A stretch of 25,724 nt of DNA from an uncultured Bacilli bacterium (GCA_948760655.1 CAQBKK010000009.1:1-25724); one strand, 5' to 3'; numbered from the stretch's first letter, positions 7,739 to 16,254 are shown. Notes: generated from the sequence alone by a model not told the origin. Program-made: numbers and translations.

Positions 7739-8674
7739 TTAACCTACTTTTTTATTTTTTAATTCTTCTTTATTTATACCATTTAAATAATCTTTTATCA
7801 TCATTTCTTTTTTACCAAATGGTTTAATTCTTTCTAAATAAAGAATACCATCTTTGCATGAAATTCCTAAAGTATTTTTTGTAACTTCTACAATCTTACC
7901 TACGTCTTCACTCTTATTTTTTTCTAAAAACGTTGCCCCCATTACTTTACATTCTTCCTCATCCAATAAAAGGTACGCAAGTGGCCATGGATTTAACCCG
8001 CGAATTTGATTTACTAATTCTTTTCCTGTTTTTTTAAAATCTAATTTTTCTTCTTCTCTTTTTATGTTATAAGCAAACGTTACTTCACTTTCTACTTGTT
8101 TTATTCTCTTGTTTGTTCCCTCTATAATACTAGGAAGAGTACTTATTAACAAATTGGCACCTATTTTAGATAGCTTTTCATGCAATGTTCCCACGTTATC
8201 TGTAGCACTTATGGTATATTCTTCTTGAGAAATTATATCTCCATTATCCATTTTCTCTGCCATATACATAATCGTGATTCCTGTTTTTTCTTCTCCATTG
8301 ATGAGACACCAATGAATAGGAGCTCCTCCTCTATATTTTGGAAGTAAGGATGCATGGACATTAATACAGCCAAGACGTGGATAATCCAAAATTGCTTTAG
8401 GAATAATCTGCCCATAAGCACAAGTGATAACAATATCTGCATTACTATTTACTATAGTATCGTAATCACTTCTTATTTTTTGAGGTTGAAAAACTGGAAT
8501 ATTATATTCTAATGCTACTTTTTTTATAGGGGTTGGTGTTAATATTTGTTTTCTTCCTATTAATTTATCGGGTTGGGTAACTACTAATACCACTTGTGTA
8601 TTTTCTATTAATTTTTGTAAAACAGGAACAGCAAAATCTGGAGTTCCCATAAATATTACTTTTAAATCTTTCAT
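7739..8674 (-). CDS. fmt: Methionyl-tRNA formyltransferase
   Basis: Fmt transfers a formyl group from 10-formyl-tetrahydrofolate to initiator Met-tRNA. The 311-residue product has the N-terminal formyltransferase fold (VIFMGTPDFAVPVL), the catalytic region with N105 and H107 followed by SLLPKYRGGAPIHW (109-122), and a DNGDI acidic site near 143-147. A C-terminal OB-like tRNA-binding domain starts with LDFKKTGKELVNQIRGLNPWP. I chose ATG 8674 because AGGTGA lies 8 bases upstream, rather than the ATG six codons earlier. A TATAAT box lies at 8700-8695, so the leader would be very short. Three unknown genes follow on the same strand, in the place of rsmB in B. subtilis. Confidence 0.96.
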   Translation of the reverse strand: MKDLKVIFMGTPDFAVPVLQKLIENTQVVLVVTQPDKLIGRKQILTPTPIKKVALEYNIPVFQPQKIRSDYDTIVNSNADIVITCAYGQIIPKAILDYPRLGCINVHASLLPKYRGGAPIHWCLINGEEKTGITIMYMAEKMDNGDIISQEEYTISATDNVGTLHEKLSKIGANLLISTLPSIIEGTNKRIKQVESEVTFAYNIKREEEKLDFKKTGKELVNQIRGLNPWPLAYLLLDEEECKVMGATFLEKNKSEDVGKIVEVTKNTLGISCKDGILYLERIKPFGKKEMMIKDYLNGINKEELKNKKVG

Positions 8675-8702
8675 ATATTGATTCACCTGCATTTATTATA
8701 CA

Positions 8703-8733
8703 TAAAAAAAAGAAAATAAGCGAGCTACTTTCT
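8703..8733 (-). terminator. Rho-independent terminator after the PBP gene
   Basis: On the minus strand an eight-pair stem, with one G-U pair, lies between 8733-8726 and 8718-8711. It encloses a 7-base loop and is followed by eight Ts. Confidence 0.7.
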
Positions 8734-8775
8734 CTTTTTATTAGATTATGATGAATTCCCTAGTAACTATATATT

Positions 8776-10725
8776 TTAATAATTTGTAAAGACATAATCA
8801 CTGACTGCCGCACTAATATAACGATTAATATAAGCAAAATAGTCCGTCTTTCCTTCATAATGACTTACATTAGGACTTATCACAACCATACTATACTTAG
8901 GATCATCATATGGCGCATACATGGCATATGTATTGGTAATTGTTAAAACATCCCCTACACCATCTTGATTGGAATCAAAATAAGTCTCACTTGTTCCTGT
9001 TTTTCCTGCCGGTTTAAAAGAAACATTGGTATAACCATACCCTGTCCCTAAATTAACCACTTGGTATAAACCCGTTTTAATGCGATCAAAAAGAGTCGAA
9101 TCTAAAGAAAATGTATTTAAAACTTCTGGCGTATGAGAAAGTAATATACTTCCCTCTTTGTTTTCAATATGATCCATTAAAAATAAACGCATACGTTCTC
9201 CATTATTCGCTATAGTACTAATATATTGTAAAATTTGAATCGGTGTGTAGGTATCATACTGCCCAATTGAAAAATTCAAAAGTAAATCAGGGGCAATTGT
9301 ATTCCCACGAATTCCAGTAACTTCATTTGGTAAATCAATACCTGTTTTAGCACCAAGCCCAAATTGAGAAAAAACATCTCGATAAATAGTAAATTCTCTA
9401 TCTGTAACAGACATTTTCATATTATAAGAATACGTTTGTCCTGCTAATTTAATTGCTAGTAAAAACTGATAATAATTTGAACTCGTTTTCAGAGCTGTTA
9501 TATCGTCGACATATCCAAGACTTTTATAAGAACACTTTTCAGGAACCAAATATAACTTTACACAAGCATCTTTCACTTTTCTACCCACTTCAATCAAATT
9601 ATTTTGATACCCCACTGCCATACTAGCTCCCTTAACAACACTTCCAACTGTAAAAGAAGAATTAAAAGTATCTGCTTCCGCCTGCACAAAAACGTCATTA
9701 TCCACAATTTTAAGCCCTACAAGTGCTTTTATCGCACCAGTTTTTGTATCACTTACTAAAACATAACTTCCATTATAGTACTCCGTATTGGGTAATGTTT
9801 TTCCTTTTTTTATTTGTTCTTTTACGATTTCTTCAATACCAAGTTGCATCTCCATATCAATAGATAATACCAAATCATTTCCACGACTTCCTGAAGATAC
9901 TAAAGTTAAAGTTCCATCAGAATTCACTTCATAAGTATCTTTTTCTCCTCGTAAATAGGAATCATACTCTTTTTCAAGATAACTAATTCCCACTATATCA
10001 TCTAGTTGATACCCAAGTGATAAATATTCATTTTCGTACTCTTTAGGAACACTTCCTACACTTCCAAACAGACTTTTTAAAGTATTTCCATAAGGATAAT
10101 CTCTTTTAAAATACATTTCATTTGTTACTCCAAAAATTTTTTCTTCTAACACACGCGCATATTCTTCTTCTAATACATCCATTTTAATAATCTTTGCATC
10201 ATAATAATATCCTTTATTCATCAAACTATATACATAAGCTGCTACTTTATCTAAAGAAGAAAAAGTATCCAATAAAGAATCTGTAATACGATCTAATTTA
10301 AGTAAATATAAATCATTACTATTTAACTTTCTTTCTTCATATTTTTGATATTCTTCTTCTGTAATTAAAGCTTTAGCTTCTGTTGGATTTTTTGTAAGCC
10401 AAAACTTTTTTAATTCTAAAACACTTGCTTCAGTTTTAAAAGACAATAACTCTGCTAAAGTATACGCTATTTCCAGTTCTTTTTCTGTTGTAACATTATT
10501 AAGTTTTCGATATACAATTGTTTTAACTCCTACATTATCTACTAAAACATTCCCATGAATATCCAAAATTCTTCCTCTAGGAGTAGATAAAGATTTTACA
10601 TAAACGCTAGTTTTTTCATCATATACCTGCTGATAATAAGCATGCTTTACAACCATTAAATAGTAAATCGTTCCAACAGTAATTCCTAAAAATAAAAATG
10701 AGAACAATAAATATACTTTTTTCAT
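8776..10725 (-). CDS. Class B penicillin-binding protein (transpeptidase)
   Basis: This is a monofunctional D,D-transpeptidase that cross-links peptidoglycan. The 649-residue protein has an uncleaved N-terminal membrane anchor (about 4-26) and a PBP dimerisation/pedestal domain beginning STPRGRILDIHGNVLVDN. The transpeptidase domain has SVVK (about 362-365), SSN (about 415-417) and KTGTSE (from about 575). The overall plan fits the PBP2/PbpA elongation-type group or a SpoVD-like enzyme; I cannot decide which. I chose ATG 10725 because AGGTG lies 7 bases upstream; the 46-residue extension further upstream overlaps the divergent plus-strand gene. It stands alone, with a terminator after it. Confidence 0.93.
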   Translation of the reverse strand: MKKVYLLFSFLFLGITVGTIYYLMVVKHAYYQQVYDEKTSVYVKSLSTPRGRILDIHGNVLVDNVGVKTIVYRKLNNVTTEKELEIAYTLAELLSFKTEASVLELKKFWLTKNPTEAKALITEEEYQKYEERKLNSNDLYLLKLDRITDSLLDTFSSLDKVAAYVYSLMNKGYYYDAKIIKMDVLEEEYARVLEEKIFGVTNEMYFKRDYPYGNTLKSLFGSVGSVPKEYENEYLSLGYQLDDIVGISYLEKEYDSYLRGEKDTYEVNSDGTLTLVSSGSRGNDLVLSIDMEMQLGIEEIVKEQIKKGKTLPNTEYYNGSYVLVSDTKTGAIKALVGLKIVDNDVFVQAEADTFNSSFTVGSVVKGASMAVGYQNNLIEVGRKVKDACVKLYLVPEKCSYKSLGYVDDITALKTSSNYYQFLLAIKLAGQTYSYNMKMSVTDREFTIYRDVFSQFGLGAKTGIDLPNEVTGIRGNTIAPDLLLNFSIGQYDTYTPIQILQYISTIANNGERMRLFLMDHIENKEGSILLSHTPEVLNTFSLDSTLFDRIKTGLYQVVNLGTGYGYTNVSFKPAGKTGTSETYFDSNQDGVGDVLTITNTYAMYAPYDDPKYSMVVISPNVSHYEGKTDYFAYINRYISAAVSDYVFTNY

Positions 10726-10789
10726 ACAAAAACACCTATTCTTAGTATTCAAAAAAACTTCTTTTTCATACAATATATTAGGTGGTATT

Positions 10790-11050
10790 ATGTATAATAT
10801 TATAGAAAGGTATATGAATAAATTAACCAAAGAAGATATTAATAATTTTGCTTTAAAAAACAATATTTTTTTAAACGAAGAAGAACTTGACTTTACTTAT
10901 ATTTTTGTGAAAAAAAATTGGCAAACTGTAATTGCCAATCCAAGTAGTCTAAACCTTGATCGCTATCAAGACAAATTTTCTGAAGAAAATTTAATAAAAA
11001 TCAAAAAACTATTCAAGGAATATTCTGTTCGTTATAAAAATTATTTATAA
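10790..11050 (+). CDS. DUF2624-like small protein (YqfT-like)
   Basis: This 86-residue plus-strand protein resembles the B. subtilis YqfT/DUF2624 family in length, helical charged composition and N-terminal plan. That plan is a short helix, then LTKEDINNFALKNNIFLNEEELD, comparable to the family's LLQYGKQYGI-type helix. In B. subtilis yqfT is next to the endonuclease IV gene, as here, which supports the assignment. GGTGG lies 4 bases before ATG 10790; ATG 10811 is an alternative start. The gene is divergent from the PBP gene and convergent with nfo, with a ten-base overlap at its end. The function of the family is unknown. I am moderately sure of the family and sure that it is a real gene. Confidence 0.75.
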   Translation: MYNIIERYMNKLTKEDINNFALKNNIFLNEEELDFTYIFVKKNWQTVIANPSSLNLDRYQDKFSEENLIKIKKLFKEYSVRYKNYL

Positions 11051-11919
11051 TATTCTTTAATATCTTGTATTAAATTGGGGTTTTGTATCCCTTTTTTTAA
11101 ACTTTCTATCTCAAATTTATAAGGTGGAAAAGCTCGATCAATATAAGGTGTTTCTAATATTTTAGGAACATTTTTTAATTTTTCATGGGTGAGAACTTGA
11201 TATAACGCTAGAAATCCTATCGTGCCTAAACCAATATTTTCATGTCGGTCTTTATGAGTTCCTCGCTCATTTTTACTATCATTTAAATGGATGCAACGTA
11301 CATTTGATAATCCGATAATCTGCTCTACAGATGCAAGTAAAGAATCAAACTCTGCAATATCATACCCCGCATCATTCATGTGACATGTATCTAAACAAAT
11401 CCCAATATTATTCGAGTGTACTCCATCTAAAATAGTACGTACCTCTTCTAAAGTACATCCACACTCTGTTCCTTTACCAGCCATCGTCTCTAATAAAATC
11501 ATTGGACTATCTTCTTCTATAATTAGATTTAAAGCATCACTAATATTTTTTAATGCTTCATTTCGTAGAATTCCAACAGCACTTCCTGGATGTACAACAA
11601 TGTATTGTACTCCTAAAGTTTTACACCTAGAAAGTTCCTGTTTTAAAAAATTGATGCTAAATTGCCATTTTTCTTTATCTTTATTATTTGCTAAATTCAC
11701 AATATAAGGAGCATGACAAATTACATTTTTATTATCAATTCCATTTTCTTTCATTAAAATATGAGCTTTATTTATTAAATCCTCATCTAAAGACTTTCTT
11801 ACCGTATTTTGCGGAGCCCCTGTATAAAACATAAAAGCGTTTGCACCATATTCTATTGCTTGTTTAACACTTCCTAAAAGTTGCTCATTTGTAAAATTAA
11901 CATGACACCCTAAAATCAT
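11041..11919 (-). CDS. nfo: Endonuclease IV (AP endonuclease)
   Basis: This zinc enzyme cuts DNA 5' of abasic sites in base excision repair. The product is 292 residues from ATG 11919, or 293 from ATG 11922; GGTGA lies 6 and 3 bases upstream, respectively, and the first spacing fits the other genes here better. Family motifs are present in order: ICHAPYIVNLAN, VVHPGSAVG, LLETMAGKGTECG, CLDTCHMNDAGYD and HLNDSKNERGTHKDRHENIGLG. These contain the His, Glu and Asp zinc ligands. A GATAAT box lies in the short gap behind the pilin terminator, with no clear -35. B. subtilis Nfo (YqfS) protects spore DNA; whether this organism sporulates is not shown here. Confidence 0.97.
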   Translation of the reverse strand: MILGCHVNFTNEQLLGSVKQAIEYGANAFMFYTGAPQNTVRKSLDEDLINKAHILMKENGIDNKNVICHAPYIVNLANNKDKEKWQFSINFLKQELSRCKTLGVQYIVVHPGSAVGILRNEALKNISDALNLIIEEDSPMILLETMAGKGTECGCTLEEVRTILDGVHSNNIGICLDTCHMNDAGYDIAEFDSLLASVEQIIGLSNVRCIHLNDSKNERGTHKDRHENIGLGTIGFLALYQVLTHEKLKNVPKILETPYIDRAFPPYKFEIESLKKGIQNPNLIQDIKEYYK

Positions 11920-11953
11920 CATAAATCACCGAAAATATTATCTCATAAAAAAG

Positions 11954-11980
11954 AAAAAAAAAGAAGTCATTTTGACTTCT
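11954..11980 (-). terminator. Rho-independent terminator after the prepilin gene
   Basis: On the minus strand AGAAGTCA (11980-11973) pairs perfectly with TGACTTCT (11969-11962) around a three-base loop, and a T-run follows. The stem overlaps the prepilin stop codon. Confidence 0.9.
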
Positions 11981-12488
11981 AAGCTCCTGGCGTTGTCGTT
12001 GCACCAGCTTTAAAATATGTTATATTGTTATTATTAAGCGCAGCTTCATTATCTGCTCCACAAAAAACATTTACATCATCCCCAGATACACCATTTTTTC
12101 CAGTCGCTCCTGATTCTCCTGCAACTACATAACTACCATTAGTAATCCAGAAGGAATACTTAACAATACCATCTGCATTTTTCTGTACAAGAGCACTTCC
12201 TTTATATTTATTATCGCTTCCTTTACTAAAATAGTCCTTCTTATATAAATATTCTAATGAAAAGCAAGCATCTCCCGATCCAACTTCACCATTCAAAATC
12301 GCCAATTGATATGCATTTTTAGCTGCATTCACAAGTTCATTTCCTTCAATTGCAAGTGCATTTTTACGTGCCTCTGTCATTAATCCACCAACACTTGAAG
12401 AAGCAATAACAATAATAACTGCCAAAATAACAATAACCGCCAATAATTCGACTAATGTAAAACCTTTTTTATTTTTTAATATATCCAT
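11979..12488 (-). CDS. Type IV prepilin-like protein (ComGC/PilA-like)
   Basis: The 169-residue product has a class III prepilin signal: a short basic leader (MDILKNKKG), cleavage expected after G9, then FTLVELLAVIVILAVIIVIA with the conserved Glu at mature position 5. The helix continues (TEARKNALAIEGNELVNAAKNAY). The C-terminal domain has two Cys (DACFSLEY and NVFCGAD) that could form the disulphide seen in pilins, and a Gly/Asn/Thr-rich end. It probably forms a pseudopilus or pilus for DNA uptake, adhesion or secretion. No ATPase, platform or prepilin peptidase gene is in the window, so the machinery is elsewhere. It is a single-gene unit with its own strong promoter and terminator. Confidence 0.9.
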   Translation of the reverse strand: MDILKNKKGFTLVELLAVIVILAVIIVIASSSVGGLMTEARKNALAIEGNELVNAAKNAYQLAILNGEVGSGDACFSLEYLYKKDYFSKGSDNKYKGSALVQKNADGIVKYSFWITNGSYVVAGESGATGKNGVSGDDVNVFCGADNEAALNNNNITYFKAGATTTPGA

Positions 12489-12521
12489 GAATGACTACCA
12501 TCCTTCTCTATCTTTAAATAA

Positions 12522-12550
12522 ATTATACAACACGAAGTGTTGGGAGTCAA
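12522..12550 (-). promoter_or_regulatory. Strong promoter of the prepilin gene
   Basis: On the minus strand TTGACT (12550-12545) and TATAAT (12527-12522) are separated by exactly 17 bases, close to the sigma-A consensus. The leader before the ATG is about 30 bases and contains AAGGATGG. Confidence 0.85.
12528..12542. promoter_or_regulatory. Inverted repeat between -35 and -10 (candidate operator)
   Basis: CAACAC-GAA-GTGTTG is a perfect 6-base inverted repeat with a 3-base centre. It fills the promoter spacer, where a repressor or a spacer-distorting regulator would bind. It could also act as a weak hairpin behind ylbE, but no T-run follows. No matching regulator is identified. Confidence 0.5.
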
Positions 12551-12558
12551 TTCTATCT

Positions 12559-12780
12559 TTACTTCAAAGTGTCTAGTATTCCACTAATTAAATCGATATT
12601 ATCAATCGCATCACTAATCTTATCTGTCATTTTTAGGCGATACTTTTCTTTCATAGCAAGAACAAAATTTTTATAGTTTTCTCCATTTCTATTCAATGCT
12701 TTAAACCAATACGAATTTTCTTTTAAAAATTGGTTCATTTTTTTATCTTCTATTAATTTTTGCTGTACAAGTATTTCCAT
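12559..12780 (-). CDS. ylbE: YlbE-like small protein
   Basis: This 73-residue protein resembles the YlbE family: a short N-terminal strand/helix, then LKENSYWFKALNRNGENYKNFVLAMKEKY, which corresponds to the family's W-Y-R-x-L-x-R-NP core. The C-terminus is helical. The function of the family is unknown. It directly abuts ylbD: the ylbD stop is the three bases before this ATG, and GAGGA lies inside the end of ylbD. The pair is therefore co-translated, as in B. subtilis. The assignment rests on short sequence plus synteny. Confidence 0.75.
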   Translation of the reverse strand: MEILVQQKLIEDKKMNQFLKENSYWFKALNRNGENYKNFVLAMKEKYRLKMTDKISDAIDNIDLISGILDTLK

Positions 12781-13137
12781 TTAATCCTCAAATATTTTAT
12801 TAATTGGTCTGGGATTAACTACTTCTGTAGTTGTAGCAGCTGTACTTCCTTTACTTGTTAATTCTTGAACAATCCCTAAAGCTTTTTGGGCTGTATTTAT
12901 ATGTTCTTGCACCTGTGATAAATCAATATTTTTTATTTTATCGGTAATACTTTTAAAATTGTAATCTCCTCCTGTAGTACTTTGTTTTGTAAAATAAGGT
13001 TGCCATGCTGATTCTTCTTCACCATATATATCGTAAATTTCATAAAATTTTTGCCAATTTGCTTCCCCGTTTTTTACAAACCGAACAAGTTCGGGATGCT
13101 TTCTTGCAAACAACTTAAAATCTTCCTTTGTAGCCAT
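12781..13137 (-). CDS. ylbD: YlbD-family protein (putative spore-coat type)
   Basis: The 118-residue protein has the YlbD start (FKLFARKHPELVRFVKNGEANWQKFYEIYDIYGEEE, described here in parts: residues about 6-42) with the W-Q-x-x-Y/F-E core, then a flexible middle and a short C-terminal tail. In B. subtilis YlbD is a small protein reported in the spore coat; its molecular role is unknown. Its ribosome site (AGGTGA, 6 bases before the ATG) lies inside the hairpin that follows parC. It is followed without gap by ylbE. Presence of ylbD, ylbE, ylbJ and ylbL homologues in one window suggests an ancestral ylb cluster that has been broken up. Confidence 0.8.
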   Translation of the reverse strand: MATKEDFKLFARKHPELVRFVKNGEANWQKFYEIYDIYGEEESAWQPYFTKQSTTGGDYNFKSITDKIKNIDLSQVQEHINTAQKALGIVQELTSKGSTAATTTEVVNPRPINKIFED

Positions 13138-13178
13138 AAAAAATCACCTACTACAATGTATGCATGTAAGTGATTTTT
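13138..13178 (-). terminator. Hairpin after parC that also holds the ylbD ribosome site
   Basis: On the minus strand AAAAATCAC (13178-13170) pairs perfectly with GTGATTTTT (13147-13139), with three further inner pairs. The loop is about 22 bases and a T-run overlaps the 3' arm. It may terminate the parE-parC transcript. The same 3' arm includes AGGTGA of ylbD, so readthrough mRNA would hide that ribosome site. Confidence 0.6.
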
Positions 13179-13184
13179 ATCTCC

Positions 13185-15704
13185 TTAAATTTTAAAGTCA
13201 TCTAAAAAGTCTTCCATTGTAAACTCTTTCATTTTCGGTTCCTTATTTTCTGCTTCTTCTTTGCTTTCTATATTTTTCTTTTCTTTCGTTAAGAAACTTA
13301 TAAAGATTGCTTTCTTTGCTATTGCATCTATTTTGTATTTAGAAATTATAGAACCTGTACTTTGAAGATCCATAATTGCAATATCGCTGTTTTTTACTTC
13401 TCTAATTTCACTGTCAGACTTGATTAAAACAATGTCTCTAGCATCTAGAAGTAATGCTTTTATAATTTGATAATTAACAGATTTTACTTTTTTCATTAAA
13501 GCATTTCCACGTTTTGCTCGTCCTGTCATTTCTAAATCTGAAGTCTTAACACGTTTGGCTGTTTTATTATTCGTAAAAATGTCTAGGTAATCACTTGTCT
13601 CATAAGATATACCCGAAACAACTTCATCGTCTTTTAAATTCATTCCTTTAACTCCTGCTGCTTTTACACCCGTTAAAGGTATTTCTGATGTATCAAATTG
13701 AACATAATAGCCATTACTACTTACAAGAATAGAAGTCTTCTTTGCCTCTACGACACTTACGACACAATCCTCTTCTTTTAGTTTCATAGCAAGCATTGGT
13801 TTAGAATATCTTGTTACCTCATAATCGGCCATACAGCTTCTTTTTACCATTCCATTTTTAGAAATTGTTAAAATTTCTTTCGTTTTATCAAATACTTGGG
13901 ATGTAACCACTTGTTCATCCGTTGACATAAGAACTATATTGTTGATGTGTTTTCCAAGCTCTTTCCATTTTGCTTCAGGTATTTTATGCACTGGAATGTA
14001 TAAGTAATTTCCTAAATTTGTAAACACTAAAATCGTATCCAAAGTCGTAACTTCATAAAGCCCTGTAATAAAATCTCCAGGTTTCAGTGTTGTTTCATCC
14101 TCCCCACGTGATGCAAAAGATTTGCTACTCACACGTTTGATATAGCCTTCATTGGTAACAACGACTACCACATTTTCTTTTGGAATCATATCTAACATAT
14201 CGAGTTTAATCTCGGTGACTTCGTCTTTAATTTCTGTTCTTCTTGGATTGCTATACTCTTTTTTAATCGCTTTAAGTTCCGTTTTCATAACATATTTTAA
14301 AGCTTCTTCATTACTTAGAATTTGCTCCCAAATATGAATGTTTTTAGCGAGTTTTTCCATCTCTTCTTGTAAAGCTACAATATCTGTATTCGTTAAACGA
14401 TATAGTTGTAATTCCACAATCGCTTTCGCTTGTTCAAAAGTAAAATCATACTCCGTCGACAAATTAGCAATCGCATCACTTTTATTCTTACTTCCTCGAA
14501 TAATACGAATCACTTCATCTAAAATATCAATGGCTTTTACTAAACCTTCTAAAATATGATACTCTTTTCTAGCATGTTCCAAATCAAATTGTGTTCTTCT
14601 AGTAATCACTTCTTTTTGATGGCTAATGAATGCATCTAGTATCTCCAAAATCCCAACTAATCTAGGCCTACGATTCACAATCGCAACCATATTAAAATTG
14701 TAATTCACTTGTAAATCTGTATTTTTAAATAAATAATTTAAAACGAGTTCAGCATTTGCTTCCTTTTTTAAATCAATGACAATACGTGCCATATGTTCAT
14801 GGTCAGATTCATCAATAATTTCATTAATTCCTTCAATTTTTTTATCCAATTTAATTTCCGTAATTTTCTTAATTAATTGTTCTTTTATGACTTCATAAGG
14901 AATGGAATGCACAATAATTTGTTGTTTACTACCTGTACGCACAATCTCAGTCTTCGCTTTTAAAACAACTTTTCCTTTTCCTTTGGTATACGCATCAATC
15001 AGTCCATTCTTTCCTTCAATCACTCCACCTGTCGGAAAATCAGGCCCAGGCAAAATCTCCATAATGGTTTCCAAACGGCAATTGGGAGAATCAATTCTTT
15101 TAATTGTTGCATCAATCACTTCTCCTAAATTATGGGTTGGAATATTGGTCGCATACCCAGCACTAATTCCCGTAGAACCATTTACAAGTAAATTAGGGAA
15201 TGTTGCAGGAAGAACAGTCGGTTCTTTTTCCTCATCTGAAAAGTTCCATGCCATTTCGACAGTATTCTTAGAAATAGTAGAAAGCATGGTTTCAGCAAGA
15301 CGAGTAAGACGTGTTTCTGTATAACGCATAGCAGCAGGTCCATCCCCATCAATCGAGCCATTGTTTCCATGAATGTCAATCAAAGTCTCACGCATTTTCC
15401 ATTCTTGACTCATACGAATAAGTGCTTCATAAATAGAAGAATCGCCATGAGGATGGAATTTTCCCATAATATCCCCAACAGCTCTTGCACTTTTACGATG
15501 CGGTTTATCATGTTTAAATCCAGAAACAAACATCGAATATAAAATTCTTCTTTGTACTGGTTTTAAGCCATCTCGAACATCTGGTAAGGCACGCTCTTGA
15601 ATAATCTCTTTGGAGTATCTTCCAAAACCAGTCTCCATAATTTCTTCTAAACTATAATCATAGATTTTCTCTATTATTTCTTTTACTTCCTTTTTCTTTG
15701 GCAT
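13185..15704 (-). CDS. parC: DNA topoisomerase IV subunit A
   Basis: ParC is the DNA-breaking subunit of topoisomerase IV, which unlinks daughter chromosomes. The 839-residue product has the winged-helix domain with LPDVRDGLKPVQRRILY (40-56). The quinolone-pocket motif HPHGDSSIYEAL has S89 and E93 at the positions equivalent to S. aureus GrlA S80 and E84, i.e. unmutated. The catalytic tyrosine is Y128 in AAMRYTETRL. The C-terminal half is the DNA-wrapping beta-pinwheel. I chose ATG 15704 because AGGTGA lies 7 bases upstream, overlapping the stop of the preceding gene. parE and parC are normally adjacent; here about 2.4 kb of other genes lie between them on the same strand. Confidence 0.97.
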   Translation of the reverse strand: MPKKKEVKEIIEKIYDYSLEEIMETGFGRYSKEIIQERALPDVRDGLKPVQRRILYSMFVSGFKHDKPHRKSARAVGDIMGKFHPHGDSSIYEALIRMSQEWKMRETLIDIHGNNGSIDGDGPAAMRYTETRLTRLAETMLSTISKNTVEMAWNFSDEEKEPTVLPATFPNLLVNGSTGISAGYATNIPTHNLGEVIDATIKRIDSPNCRLETIMEILPGPDFPTGGVIEGKNGLIDAYTKGKGKVVLKAKTEIVRTGSKQQIIVHSIPYEVIKEQLIKKITEIKLDKKIEGINEIIDESDHEHMARIVIDLKKEANAELVLNYLFKNTDLQVNYNFNMVAIVNRRPRLVGILEILDAFISHQKEVITRRTQFDLEHARKEYHILEGLVKAIDILDEVIRIIRGSKNKSDAIANLSTEYDFTFEQAKAIVELQLYRLTNTDIVALQEEMEKLAKNIHIWEQILSNEEALKYVMKTELKAIKKEYSNPRRTEIKDEVTEIKLDMLDMIPKENVVVVVTNEGYIKRVSSKSFASRGEDETTLKPGDFITGLYEVTTLDTILVFTNLGNYLYIPVHKIPEAKWKELGKHINNIVLMSTDEQVVTSQVFDKTKEILTISKNGMVKRSCMADYEVTRYSKPMLAMKLKEEDCVVSVVEAKKTSILVSSNGYYVQFDTSEIPLTGVKAAGVKGMNLKDDEVVSGISYETSDYLDIFTNNKTAKRVKTSDLEMTGRAKRGNALMKKVKSVNYQIIKALLLDARDIVLIKSDSEIREVKNSDIAIMDLQSTGSIISKYKIDAIAKKAIFISFLTKEKKNIESKEEAENKEPKMKEFTMEDFLDDFKI

Positions 15705-15711
15705 GCGCTCA

Positions 15712-16254
15712 TCACCTTTCACTTACATTATAAACTAAAAAGTTCTCTTTTAACAAATAAGTCAAAAAAATTCCAACTGCATCTTCATCATAAAATGCTT
15801 TTTTCTTGACCAATTCTAAAATTTCATTCACCGACATCCAATAACGAAGTTCCTCTGTTTCTACTTTTATTTCCTGAAAATCTGTTACTAAAAAGTAATA
15901 ATAAGTACAATGAATGCGTCCGATAAAATCTTCCATCAATAATTTTAAATTTTTAGGAACAATGCCATTCCATTTACAAATATTAGTAGCGATTTCTAAA
16001 GCATCTTTTAATGTTTCTTCTTGCGTTTTATTTCCATTTTCTTGGACATCCTGATATAAAATATCTTCTAGTAAAAAGTATCCAAAATCATTTTCCCATG
16101 TTTCTTGTAATATTAAAAAGTCATCTTTATTTTTATTGTGAATTATAACTCTAACTATCGGTCTCATCACAACCAAAGAATGTTTTCGAACATTACTATA
16201 AACAATCCTATGATATTTATCTTGATACAAAACGTTTTCAAGATTCTTTGGCAT
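15712..16254 (-). CDS. Degenerate Nudix-fold protein
   Basis: The 180-residue protein has the outline of an ADP-ribose pyrophosphatase-like Nudix hydrolase. It has an early strand pair (HSLVVMRPIVRVIIHN), a helix where the Nudix box should be (GNKTQEETLKDALEIATNICKWNG), and a late strand YYYFLVTDFQEIKVETEE. The box keeps the leading Gly and Glu spacing (G-x5-E) but has IA in place of RE and lacks the EE metal ligands. It is therefore probably not a normal Nudix hydrolase. The start has AGGAAGTG 5 bases upstream. It follows the KilA-N gene by 11 bases and couples to parC through an overlapping stop and ribosome site. Its role is unknown. The fold call is inference from pattern. Confidence 0.6.
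   Translation of the reverse strand: MPKNLENVLYQDKYHRIVYSNVRKHSLVVMRPIVRVIIHNKNKDDFLILQETWENDFGYFLLEDILYQDVQENGNKTQEETLKDALEIATNICKWNGIVPKNLKLLMEDFIGRIHCTYYYFLVTDFQEIKVETEELRYWMSVNEILELVKKKAFYDEDAVGIFLTYLLKENFLVYNVSER

Noticed and set aside
8233..8442. Minus-strand 69-codon frame inside fmt
   Set aside because: Alternative frame of the conserved fmt catalytic region.
10766..10776. CATACAAT, which resembles a sigma-E/sigma-K -10 box before the yqfT-like gene
   Set aside because: No -35 element at the required 13-15 base distance, so a sporulation promoter is not supported.
10726..10863. A 46-residue extension of the PBP gene
   Set aside because: It overlaps the opposing small gene and lacks PBP likeness; ATG 10725 with AGGTG gives a proper membrane anchor.
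14902..15324. A 140-codon plus-strand frame inside parC
   Set aside because: Antisense shadow of conserved parC sequence.
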